Below, piece by piece: positions 1-6,580 of a stretch of 7,811 nt of DNA (position 1 is its first letter; the number at the start of each line of letters is the position of its first letter). A program made the translations under genes and the position numbers. The DNA comes from CAZFUY01 sp964522445 (lineage in GTDB: Bacteria > Pseudomonadota > Gammaproteobacteria > SZUA-229). The stretch spans positions 1 through 7,811 of the forward strand of contig CAZFUY010000116.1 in assembly GCA_964522445.1 (NCBI GenBank). The letters are read 5' to 3'. The notes under the pieces were generated by a model. It made no database searches and was not told the DNA's origin. It saw nothing but the letters and a program-made list of their open reading frames with translations.

Positions 1-195
1 CGGGGGCGTTATGTGGAATTCAATCTGGTTTATGATCGAGGGACTTTGTTTGGGCTTCAATCTGGAGGCAGAACAGAGTCTATCTTGATGTCGATGCCGC
101 CGCAGGTGAAGTGGCGATATAGCTGGCAACCTGAATCTGGTTCAGCTGAAGCTGAATTATATGAAAAGTATCTGTGCCCGCGTGACTGGATTTAG
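1..195 (+). CDS. hemF: Oxygen-dependent coproporphyrinogen III oxidase, C-terminal fragment
   Basis: This is the last 64 codons of a gene that begins before the window; reading frame 1 is open from the first base and ends at TAG 193-195. The peptide begins R-G-R-Y-V-E-F-N-L and continues with YDRGTLFGLQSGGRTESILM and then an SMPP motif. That block is the highly conserved C-terminal signature of HemF. The last residues, P-R-D-W-I, are also typical of the family's C-terminus. HemF is a cytoplasmic homodimeric enzyme of haem synthesis that oxidatively decarboxylates coproporphyrinogen III to protoporphyrinogen IX using O2, which implies growth with oxygen. The GTG at 13 is an internal valine codon, not a start. 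G+C is near half here, higher than in the genes downstream. The gene converges on the next one. Confidence 0.96.
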   Translation, partial: RGRYVEFNLVYDRGTLFGLQSGGRTESILMSMPPQVKWRYSWQPESGSAEAELYEKYLCPRDWI

Positions 196-198
196 GCC

Positions 199-234
199 GC
201 CCCTGCATAGCTGGAAAGCTGTTGGCAAGGGGGC
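199..234. terminator. Hairpin between convergent hemF and TIGR02647 gene ends
   Basis: An outer stem pairs GCCCC (199-203), T204 and GC (205-206) with GC (225-226), AA and GGGGC (230-234), with small bulges. Inside it, AGCT (209-212) pairs with AGCT (217-220) around a GGAA loop of GNRA type, with A207-T222 and T208-G221 possible below. The hairpin sits 3 bases after the hemF stop and 8 bases after the stop of the opposing gene, so it could serve both. Neither side has a proper T tract, so intrinsic termination is not certain; it may instead protect 3' ends. Confidence 0.5.
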
Positions 235-242
235 TGCTAAAT

Positions 243-494
243 TTAGTGAGCCATTTCTTCTGGTTTTGTTAGCATGGTAAGTAATGTCTGTGTTGCTTCT
301 GCAGCTTCACGACCCAGGTCGGTTAAATAACCGCCATCAATCTGAGTAACCATATTCTTTTCATACAGGCGCTTAACAGCTTCGACTAGCTCGGGTTTGG
401 CTGTTTTATGTACCTTAATCCCTTCCATTTGAGTGGTTGGGTTAAAACGGATCAGAATATCCATTTCACTTATCTGATCTTTTGAGAAAGGCAT
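243..494 (-). CDS. TIGR02647 family small protein
   Basis: This encodes an 83-aa cytoplasmic protein with no signal peptide or membrane segment. The central block, with E-G-I-K-V-H at about 24-29 and D-G-G-Y-L-T-D-L-G-R-E-A-A-E at about 53-66, matches my memory of the TIGR02647 family, small uncharacterised proteins found in gammaproteobacteria such as Pseudomonas, Vibrio and Shewanella. The part "LYEKNMVTQIDGGYLTDLGR" reads like the recognition and wing part of a small winged-helix fold (end of a helix, then a hairpin with D-G-G), but this is inference and no function is established. The ATG at 494-492 is well supported by AGAGGA (complement of 501-506) at proper spacing. The gene is divergent from plsB and convergent with hemF. 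Confidence 0.85.
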   Translation of the reverse strand: MPFSKDQISEMDILIRFNPTTQMEGIKVHKTAKPELVEAVKRLYEKNMVTQIDGGYLTDLGREAAEATQTLLTMLTKPEEMAH

Positions 495-527
495 GTAAAA
501 TCCTCTGTTTATATTGTGGAAAGTTTG

Positions 528-557
528 ATTATACTGCTATCTGACAATCTATGGTAA
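528..557 (-). promoter_or_regulatory. Candidate promoter for the TIGR02647 gene
   Basis: On the minus strand a perfect TATAAT (533-528) lies 18 bases from TTACCA (557-552), a four-of-six match to TTGACA. It would start transcription near position 521, giving a leader of about 26 bases before the ATG. In such AT-rich DNA a -10 match alone is weak evidence. Confidence 0.4.
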
Positions 558-561
558 ATAA

Positions 562-578
562 TCTGAAGTGGATTCAGA
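562..578 (+). promoter_or_regulatory. Small perfect hairpin just upstream of plsB
   Basis: TCTGAA (562-567) and TTCAGA (573-578) form a perfect 6-bp inverted repeat around GTGGA. It ends 9 bases before the plsB ATG. The only Shine-Dalgarno-like bases upstream of plsB (GTGGA) lie in the loop, too far from the ATG to be ideal. The repeat may be an operator or a translation-affecting structure; the sequence alone does not decide. Confidence 0.3.
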
Positions 579-587
579 AAAAATATA

Positions 588-3056
588 ATGAATATAAGAA
601 AGCCTATTAACTATATTGCCCGAAAAATACTTTATCTTTTTATTAAAGCTGAAATATTACCCAATAAGATTGAGCAGTTACATATAAATCCAGATGTGCC
701 TGTTATTTATGTGCTGGATGCGCGTGCCTGGTCAAACTTGCTGGTACTGGAAACAGAATGTGAACATTATGGTTTGCCATCTCCCATAGATTGCATTCCT
801 TCAGATGAGTTAAAAGCATGGCATTCAGTTTATACCATTGCTCCCAGGCAACCCTTTAGAACCTGGTTACAAAAGCAGCCTAAACGCTCAAGAATGCTTC
901 GAGGTATTGTTGAGATTCTGCGAGAGAATCCTGATCAGGAAATTCAGTTTATTCCCGTCACTGTTTTCTGGGGTCGGCCTGTGTCTATACAGAAACACTG
1001 GCTACAGATTTTGTTTGCTGATTCATGGGGCTTTGCAGGCCGAACAAGAAAACTATTAACAATATTAATTCATGGGCGAAATACACTGGTTAATTTTTCA
1101 GAAATAATTAGCTATCAGGGCAGTGTATTTAGTCATCTTACAGATGACGAAATTATTGATAAATTGCAGGCCAGTTTTTCCAGTCAATTAAACAAACTTA
1201 AAGTAGCAACCCTGGGTCCAGATGTCTCGCATCGAGGCACTCTGGTTAGAGAGTTGATTCTTAAGCCAGATGTGCAGAAAGCTATAATTAAAAGAAGCAA
1301 AGAAGATAATCGATCAGAGTACAAAGCAACTTTGCAGGCAAGGCGATATTTAAATGAAATTGTTGCCAATTGCACCAATATTACTATTCAGTTAATGCAG
1401 CGTGGGCTTACATCATTCTGGAATAAATTCTATTCGGGTATAGAGGTGACTAATAATGAGAATCTTAAAAAATTAGCCCTTACTCATGAACTTGTGTATG
1501 TGCCGTGTCATAGAAGTCATATTGATTATCTATTACTTTCTTATGTTATCTATGGGGAAGGTCTTGCAATACCTTATATAGCCGCAGGTAAAAATTTAAA
1601 TATGCCCGTTCTTGGTTCAATTCTTCGTGGTGGCGGGGCTTTCTTTATCAGGCGAAGTTTTAAAGGTAATGAACTTTATTCAACAGTTATGTTTGAATAT
1701 ATTGCTGCTTTAATTTCTATGGGTATGCCGATTGAATATTTTGTAGAAGGAGGTCGGAGTCGTACTGGTCGCTTGCTAAAACCAAAACCGGGTATGTTGG
1801 CAATGACTATTCGGGGGTTTTTAAAATACAGGAAAAGACCCGTGGCGTTTATCCCGGTTTATATTGGATATGAAAAACTTCTGGAAAGTAAGGCTTATCA
1901 GGCTGAATTGTCAGGTGAAGATAAAAAAAGTGAAACATTTTTTAGTTCTATACAATCAATATTAAGAATTAGAGGTCGCTTTGGAAAAGTCTATACAAAT
2001 TTTGGCAGACCTGTATTTTTAAATCAATTACTTGATTGCAAGTATCCTGCCTGGTTATCAGAATCTTATGATGATTCTATGCGACCCGAGTGGTTGTATA
2101 CTGTTGTTAATCATGCATCACATAAAATCATGAGTCATATAAATCAGGCTGTGGTTGTGAATTCAATTAATTTAATATCGACTGTTTTGCTTGCAACATC
2201 CAAGCAGCACATGGATGAAGGAGAATTAATAAGAATGCTGGATGTTTATAGCTCTATGATTAAATTAATGGACTATTCAGACAGAGTAATAATTACATCC
2301 CGTTCAGGAAAACAGCAGCTTGAACATGCCGAATTTTTGCAAATGATAAAACGGCGTACTCATTCATTAGGCGATATTATATATCTGGATGCTCGTCACT
2401 CTGTATCCATGACTTACTATAGAAATAATATATTACACTTAATGGCCTTGCCTTCGCTTATTGCTTGTTGCTTTTTTAATATGCGCAGCCAAACACGAGA
2501 GGAGATAATAAATCTAATTTCTCTGGCGTATCCTTTTGTGAAAGCAGAACTGTTTCTGGTATGGGAGAAAGAACAGTTAGCTGAAAAAATATCACAGGTT
2601 CTTGATGTAATGTCTGAACTTGGTTTGTTAATAAAAAATGAACAGGTAGATGTGTATACGCGACCAGGTTCTGGTGCGCTTGAATTTACACAGCTTAATT
2701 TATTAGCAAAAGTAATCTCACCTATATTGGAAGTTTATTATCTGGCGCTGGCTTTGTTATCTAGAAAGGACAAAGAGAAGATATCAAAATCCGAGCTGGT
2801 TGAAAAATGTTTTCTTATGTCACAGCGTGTCGCTATGATACATGAGCTTAATTCGCCTGACTTTTCAGATAAGCATCTTATATCTAATTTTATTGATACA
2901 TTAATAAATATAGATTACTTAAGGGTTTATGATACGGAGAATCTTGAATACAGTGAAGTTTTTCATAAAGCAGATAGACGAATTCGATTGTTGCTTAGTA
3001 AAGAAATGCGTTCAAATATTTTACAAATGTTAAAAATAAGTCAGACTGATACATAA
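588..3056 (+). CDS. plsB: Glycerol-3-phosphate 1-O-acyltransferase PlsB
   Basis: This encodes an 822-aa protein, close to E. coli PlsB (about 807 aa). PlsB transfers an acyl chain from acyl-CoA or acyl-ACP to position 1 of sn-glycerol 3-phosphate at the cytoplasmic face of the inner membrane, the first step of phospholipid synthesis. All four acyltransferase blocks are present. Block I is H-R-S-H-I-D with H308 and D313. Block II is G-A-F-F-I-R-R at about 350-356. Block III is F-V-E-G-G-R-S-R with E387. Block IV is F-I-P-V-Y with P423. Each is offset by two residues from the E. coli positions (H306, D311, E385, P421), so the enzyme should be active. The large N- and C-terminal regions are those of PlsB rather than PlsC or PlsY. 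The ATG at 588 lacks a clear Shine-Dalgarno sequence. The next gene starts 29 bases after the stop, so the two are probably co-transcribed. Confidence 0.97.
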   Translation: MNIRKPINYIARKILYLFIKAEILPNKIEQLHINPDVPVIYVLDARAWSNLLVLETECEHYGLPSPIDCIPSDELKAWHSVYTIAPRQPFRTWLQKQPKRSRMLRGIVEILRENPDQEIQFIPVTVFWGRPVSIQKHWLQILFADSWGFAGRTRKLLTILIHGRNTLVNFSEIISYQGSVFSHLTDDEIIDKLQASFSSQLNKLKVATLGPDVSHRGTLVRELILKPDVQKAIIKRSKEDNRSEYKATLQARRYLNEIVANCTNITIQLMQRGLTSFWNKFYSGIEVTNNENLKKLALTHELVYVPCHRSHIDYLLLSYVIYGEGLAIPYIAAGKNLNMPVLGSILRGGGAFFIRRSFKGNELYSTVMFEYIAALISMGMPIEYFVEGGRSRTGRLLKPKPGMLAMTIRGFLKYRKRPVAFIPVYIGYEKLLESKAYQAELSGEDKKSETFFSSIQSILRIRGRFGKVYTNFGRPVFLNQLLDCKYPAWLSESYDDSMRPEWLYTVVNHASHKIMSHINQAVVVNSINLISTVLLATSKQHMDEGELIRMLDVYSSMIKLMDYSDRVIITSRSGKQQLEHAEFLQMIKRRTHSLGDIIYLDARHSVSMTYYRNNILHLMALPSLIACCFFNMRSQTREEIINLISLAYPFVKAELFLVWEKEQLAEKISQVLDVMSELGLLIKNEQVDVYTRPGSGALEFTQLNLLAKVISPILEVYYLALALLSRKDKEKISKSELVEKCFLMSQRVAMIHELNSPDFSDKHLISNFIDTLINIDYLRVYDTENLEYSEVFHKADRRIRLLLSKEMRSNILQMLKISQTDT

Positions 3057-3085
3057 ATAAGATACTATTTAAAGAGATGATAAAA

Positions 3086-4957
3086 ATGAAAAATACCATT
3101 GCTCATATTTCAGGGAGTGTTTTGATAATACCGATATTATTTCTAATAACATCCTGTGCTGTAAAAATTGATGCGACTCATCAGCATGTCAGGGGTAGTG
3201 ATATTGTTGGTAAATATGAGAGTCAAAAGGTAAAAACTATTGTTGAAAACAATAATATTGCCAGACAATGGTATAAGGACAATGAGTGGAAATATAATAG
3301 AAAAAACAAACAGCAAGGGCCAAAGCAGTGTCTGGCATTATCAGGTGGGGGTATTCGTTCAGCCAGTTTTAGTATTGGTGTTTTAAAAGGTTTAAAAGAA
3401 AAAGGGATACTAAACAACATTGATATTATATCAGCAGTGTCGGGTGGTTCTTATGCTTTATCATGGTATTACGTACAGCAGTATAAGTTTAATTCATTTT
3501 TTATGGTAGATGAGTCAGTAATAAGTTCTCTTGAGGCCAGGAAAGGCAAGCTATCAGAGGAAGTATTAAATTCTTTAAATTTAATCGTAAATCAGAAATA
3601 TAAAACTAAAGATAACTTTGTTCTGAAACTGGATAATTTATTTAAGGATATTAATTTTGATAATTACAGGAATGATCTTATTGTACTGGCTAGAAGAAGC
3701 AATGGGGATGATGCACTTTTTACAGACAAATATTTAGATGGCCTGTCATCTAAATCAAGAATGTATGGTTTTCATGATATGGCAGGTACAACCCTGGCTA
3801 ATATAGTCATGAGTCCATTTAACTTATTATTAAATGGTATATTTTCAGGTAATATAAATACCACATCTCAACGAGCTTACTATGAGCATGTTATTCAAAG
3901 GACATTTCACTCGGCGATAGATGAGCCTTTTCTTGATGTGGATATGCTGTATATGGACTCGATTTCATTTTCTGATATGAATGATTTTGTGAGATCAAGT
4001 AATTTACCTTATTTTATTATTAATACCTCAGCTGATATTGATGATGATAGAAATCATTATAAAAGCAGGTTGAAAAATTCTGTTTTTGAATTTACACCGA
4101 TAAGAATGGGATCAGATGGTTTCGGTTATAAGAATGATATGCCACCTGATTATCCAATTTCATTAGCCGTTTCAGTATCGGGCGCAGCTCTTGATTCCAC
4201 AGAAGTTCCTGGAAAATTTAATTCATTACTTACGGCGTCGCTTAATTTAGACCTTGGTTATTATGTAGAGAATTATAATGAGAATGCAAATAAAAATAGA
4301 GTGGCTCGGAAAATAACGCCTTTTCCTCTTTATTATCTATGGGGTGAAGACCCGCATCGCCGTGACCTGCTAGGTATGGATATTTATTTAACTGATGGTG
4401 GTCATACAGAAAATCTGGGTGCTTATTCATTAGTAAGACGTTCATGTGATCATATTATTATTGTTGATGCGGAATATGATAATGAATATGAGTTTGAAAG
4501 TTATAATCATTTAAAGAAAGCTTTATTAAGTGAAATGCAGGTTGATTTGGTTGTTAAAGATTTTGAAGGTGATCGTAAATTATGGAAGGATAATAAAAAA
4601 CCTGATGCTGTTGAAAAAGGAAAGATTAAGTATTTGATAGATTTAAATACAAAAGGTGAAGCTGTTTATAAAGAAATTGATGTTACTTATATTAAATTAG
4701 CTATAAATAAAGATTTATTTGATGATGCTAATTCAGAAAATAATGAAAAAGCTAAGCGTTTTTATGGGGAGCAATTAGTTAAATATTATGTGGATAGTGA
4801 AAATAATGACTGTGGTCAGTTGCTTATTAGTTGTGAGTTTCCGCAATATACTACCAGTGATCAGAGTTATTCTAATGAGCAATTTAGAGCTTATATAAAT
4901 CTCGGATACAGTATTGTTAAAAACACAGATAAACTGCCAGAAGTAATTAAAAACTAA
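3086..4957 (+). CDS. Patatin-like phospholipase, predicted lipoprotein
   Basis: This encodes a 623-aa predicted secreted serine hydrolase. I chose ATG 3086 over in-frame ATG 3077 because AAAGAG (3071-3076) is well spaced for 3086 but abuts 3077. The N-terminus has basic residues, a hydrophobic stretch and a lipobox I-T-S-C with Cys24. The +2 residue is Ala, which favours outer-membrane sorting. Patatin motifs follow: an oxyanion-hole loop S-G-G-G-I-R-S (G87-R91), a nucleophile elbow A-V-S-G-G-S with Ser119, and the Asp of D-G-G at 437 within TDGGHTENLGAYSL. The usual first Gly of GxSxG is Ala. The Ser-Asp distance of about 318 residues is far more than in plant patatin and close to that of cytosolic PLA2. 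A hydrophobic stretch at about 237-255 may touch membrane. The likely activity is hydrolysis of acyl esters of phospholipids or lysophospholipids; the true substrate is unknown. The gene lies 29 bases after plsB. The 3' part is very AT-rich. Confidence 0.9.
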   Translation: MKNTIAHISGSVLIIPILFLITSCAVKIDATHQHVRGSDIVGKYESQKVKTIVENNNIARQWYKDNEWKYNRKNKQQGPKQCLALSGGGIRSASFSIGVLKGLKEKGILNNIDIISAVSGGSYALSWYYVQQYKFNSFFMVDESVISSLEARKGKLSEEVLNSLNLIVNQKYKTKDNFVLKLDNLFKDINFDNYRNDLIVLARRSNGDDALFTDKYLDGLSSKSRMYGFHDMAGTTLANIVMSPFNLLLNGIFSGNINTTSQRAYYEHVIQRTFHSAIDEPFLDVDMLYMDSISFSDMNDFVRSSNLPYFIINTSADIDDDRNHYKSRLKNSVFEFTPIRMGSDGFGYKNDMPPDYPISLAVSVSGAALDSTEVPGKFNSLLTASLNLDLGYYVENYNENANKNRVARKITPFPLYYLWGEDPHRRDLLGMDIYLTDGGHTENLGAYSLVRRSCDHIIIVDAEYDNEYEFESYNHLKKALLSEMQVDLVVKDFEGDRKLWKDNKKPDAVEKGKIKYLIDLNTKGEAVYKEIDVTYIKLAINKDLFDDANSENNEKAKRFYGEQLVKYYVDSENNDCGQLLISCEFPQYTTSDQSYSNEQFRAYINLGYSIVKNTDKLPEVIKN

Positions 4958-4971
4958 TCTATTTTTTTGCT

Positions 4972-5025
4972 TTAGCCTAAATATTTTATTTTAGTTAAGA
5001 TGAATAAATATGGAAGGTAGGCTGA
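4972..5025. terminator. Candidate hairpin between convergent patatin and DUF3820 genes
   Basis: TTAGCCTA (4972-4979) pairs with TAGGCTGA (5018-5025) over 8 bp with one G-T wobble. Inside, ATATTTTATT (4981-4990) pairs with AATAAATAT (5003-5011) with one bulged T. The structure lies 14 bases after the patatin stop and 4 bases after the DUF3820 stop. There is a T7 run at 4962-4968, but it precedes the hairpin on the plus strand, so the arrangement is not a classic intrinsic terminator. Confidence 0.35.
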
Positions 5026-5029
5026 GTTA

Positions 5030-5272
5030 TTAATTCTTTCGCAGAGGGTCAAATAAATACTCCAGACCATTAACCTTTATTTCGTGTACCAGGCCGAGCA
5101 TTTTCCCCAGCTCCCCATTCGGGAATCCCTTGTTAGCAAACCAGATGACATAAGGTTCTGGTAAGTCGATAAGTAACCAGGTTTCGTATTTTCCAAAAGG
5201 CATGCGATATTCTGCCAACTTTAATAGTATTTCTGGGTCAGAAGCTAAAATGCTATTTTCCTGTTCTGTCAT
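5030..5272 (-). CDS. DUF3820 / QSregVF_b-like small protein
   Basis: This encodes an 80-aa soluble protein. The middle has M-P-F-G-K-Y at about 24-29, followed by L-L-I-D-L-P-E-P-Y-V-I-W-F at about 33-45, a G-F-P-x-G-E-L-G block and a C-terminal N-G-L-E. That order is the hallmark of the DUF3820 family, annotated in Pfam as a putative quorum-sensing-regulated virulence factor. That label comes from a Pseudomonas member and should not be taken as function here; no enzymatic role is known. The ATG at 5272-5270 is 2 bases beyond the stop of the upstream gene, and I see no good Shine-Dalgarno sequence, so translation is probably coupled to that gene. It is the last gene of a three-gene minus-strand operon. 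Confidence 0.87.
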   Translation of the reverse strand: MTEQENSILASDPEILLKLAEYRMPFGKYETWLLIDLPEPYVIWFANKGFPNGELGKMLGLVHEIKVNGLEYLFDPLRKN

Positions 5273-5274
5273 GT

Positions 5275-5679
5275 TTATAATTTATCAGGTATTTGCAAAG
5301 GTGGTTGATTGTGTCGGGCACGATACCAGTTGATGGCATTTATGCCATGAAATTTAATAATCAGCCAGCGTTCAAGGGTGTACTTCCCTGGGTAATTCAT
5401 AATCATCATACCAATAAGAAGTGTAATAAGCCCCTGACCTGGCACAAATAACATAATAATTCCTGCTATAACTAAAATACCGCCTAGAATATTTTTTGCG
5501 ATAGTTATCAATAGTTTTATTAAAGGATGCTGGTTGTTTATGGCATGTCTTTTATTATGGCAAAAATAATCTGCGGGTATACGAATGATTAAAGCGGGTA
5601 TGATAAAAAGAGAAACTAAAAAAGTTATTATTGAAATGGCTACAAACCATTCAGCGTATTCTTTTAAGAGCTCGAGCAT
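5275..5679 (-). CDS. PGPGW-type putative transmembrane protein
   Basis: This encodes a 134-aa inner-membrane protein. There are hydrophobic segments at about 12-34 and 57-78. After these comes V-P-G-Q-G-L-I-T-L-L-I-G-M-M at about 79-92, then N-Y-P-G-K and L-E-R-W-L. The V-P-G-Q-G turn followed by a hydrophobic helix and an F/Y-P-G-K motif is the pattern of the PGPGW putative transmembrane family, whose function is unknown. The C-terminal tail after about residue 105 is polar and basic (I-N-W-Y-R-A-R-H) and probably cytoplasmic. The start ATG 5679-5677 lies 3 bases after the stop of the upstream gene; GTGGA upstream is a distant and weak ribosome site. The tight spacing on both sides argues for one transcript of three genes. 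The alternative is a generic small membrane protein. Confidence 0.8.
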   Translation of the reverse strand: MLELLKEYAEWFVAISIITFLVSLFIIPALIIRIPADYFCHNKRHAINNQHPLIKLLITIAKNILGGILVIAGIIMLFVPGQGLITLLIGMMIMNYPGKYTLERWLIIKFHGINAINWYRARHNQPPLQIPDKL

Positions 5680-5682
5680 GAT

Positions 5683-6084
5683 TTAATTATTTTTTCCACA
5701 ATTATATGCTTCAAGTAATGCGTTTTTTATGTCTTCGTGCTGTTCAATATCGTCAATATTTAAATGTTTTTGTGCAATATCATTCAGTAATACTATTGCT
5801 TTATGATAGTGCCAGTTATCTTTAAAATTTTCAAAAGAGAATGCCCCATTGGTAAGATGCTTTTTGGCCAGTCCCTGTGCATCCTTATAAGTAACATCTA
5901 CTGATTGCATTATTTCATATTCATATGAATATACATCGATATTATTTGATTTAGCAAGTGTTGAATAAATGGAATCAAGAGTACCATCCTGTTGCATTAT
6001 TTCATCTAAATCTATGGTGGCAGATGGCGTAAGTTTTTTTCCTTTAAAGGAAAACTCGATATAAGCGATGATGGTGTTTTTCAT
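5683..6084 (-). CDS. Uncharacterised 133-aa protein, first gene of a minus-strand operon
   Basis: I do not recognise this protein. I start it at ATG 6084-6082, which has GCAGG (complement of 6094-6098) about 9-10 bases upstream; a TTG at 6099-6097 would add five residues but would leave that ribosome site inside the gene. The product is soluble, without a signal peptide or membrane segment, and acidic overall. It opens with a beta-strand-like stretch (N-T-I-I-A-Y-I-E-F-S-F-K-G). Then comes L-T-P-S-A-T-I-D-L-D, a middle region with Y-S-Y-E-Y-E-I and V-D-V-T-Y, and a C-terminal helical part (Y-H-K-A-I-V-L-L-N-D-I-A-Q-K) with acidic residues. It ends in N-C-G-K-N-N. I see no catalytic motif. The tight 3-base gap to the PGPGW-type gene suggests co-transcription, but not a shared function. 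Confidence 0.8.
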   Translation of the reverse strand: MKNTIIAYIEFSFKGKKLTPSATIDLDEIMQQDGTLDSIYSTLAKSNNIDVYSYEYEIMQSVDVTYKDAQGLAKKHLTNGAFSFENFKDNWHYHKAIVLLNDIAQKHLNIDDIEQHEDIKNALLEAYNCGKNN

Positions 6085-6112
6085 GTGTGTGGCCTGCAAA
6101 ATTTATATGTAA

Positions 6113-6140
6113 ATTATATAGGATTATCAAAACATTGAAA
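6113..6140 (-). promoter_or_regulatory. Candidate promoter for the minus-strand three-gene operon
   Basis: On the minus strand TATAAT (6118-6113) is perfect, with TTTCAA (6140-6135) 16 bases upstream, a poor match to TTGACA. Transcription would begin near 6106 and leave a leader of about 22 bases to the ATG at 6084. The divergent gap of about 100 bases must also hold the promoter of the plus-strand pair, for which I found no convincing hexamer pair. Confidence 0.35.
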
Positions 6141-6187
6141 TATTAGTTATGATTTAAAACGGGTTATTCCAATACTAGTGAATATTT

Positions 6188-6565
6188 ATGTTTGAAATAG
6201 ATCAAAAGGTTCTGGAAAAATCAGAAAAAATAACGCCAGCTGTATTACAGATTTCTGAGATGCTGGGCATGTATCATGCCGAGCTTGCAAGGGTATTGAA
6301 GTTACAGTGTGCTGATATTGGTAAGCTTGCCTCTATTCAGCAGTTTATTGAACCGGGTACGGTTGCCTGGGAGCAGGCTGTGTTATTTGTCCGCTTTTAC
6401 CAGACTCTGTATAAAATGCATTGTGGTAACGAGATAGCGATATATAACTGGATACGAGTGGAAAATAAACAGTTAAAAGGAACACCTCTTTTACTTATTG
6501 TTGATAACAGCCGCCTTGAATATGTGTTGAATTTTATTGAAAATTACATTAACGAAAATAATTAG
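6188..6565 (+). CDS. Xre/MbcA/ParS (DUF2384)-type antitoxin-like protein
   Basis: This encodes a 125-aa soluble protein. Residues about 18-47 look like a helix-turn-helix of the Xre-like kind (I-S-E-M-L-G-M then A-E-L-A-R-V-L). The C-terminal part contains W88-I-R-x-x-N93-x-x-L96-x-G98-x-P100-L-x-L-I, followed by a closing helix (L-E-Y-V-L-N-F-I). W-(L/I)-R-x-x-N-x-x-L-x-G-x-P-L is the signature of the Xre/MbcA/ParS toxin-binding domain, whose members normally repress their own operon and neutralise a RES-domain NAD-degrading toxin. Here no RES domain follows or precedes within the window; the next gene, 15 bases downstream, is a metallophosphoesterase. It could be a stand-alone regulator of the type known in other proteobacteria. 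The ATG at 6188 is preceded only by a weak GTGA. The family call rests on motif memory. Confidence 0.75.
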   Translation: MFEIDQKVLEKSEKITPAVLQISEMLGMYHAELARVLKLQCADIGKLASIQQFIEPGTVAWEQAVLFVRFYQTLYKMHCGNEIAIYNWIRVENKQLKGTPLLLIVDNSRLEYVLNFIENYINENN

Positions 6566-6580
6566 AAAACAGGATATATA

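Noticed and set aside
838..1059. 73-codon plus-strand frame inside plsB
   Set aside because: It overlaps the conserved plsB coding sequence in another frame and its product resembles nothing.
1184..1378. Minus-strand frame inside plsB
   Set aside because: Antisense shadow of plsB with no ribosome site or family likeness.
3077..3085. ATG 3077 as start of the patatin gene
   Set aside because: AAAGAG abuts it with no spacing, while ATG 3086 has proper spacing; the difference is only three residues.
3223..3420. Minus-strand frame with hydrophobic product inside the patatin gene
   Set aside because: Antisense to the patatin GGGxR region; the hydrophobicity results from the complement of lysine-rich codons.
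4242..4445. Minus-strand frame opposite the patatin DGG region
   Set aside because: Shadow of the conserved catalytic segment; no ribosome site.
6085..6099. TTG 6099 as start of the unrecognised minus-strand protein
   Set aside because: ATG 6084 has a GCAGG ribosome site, which the TTG start would place inside the gene.
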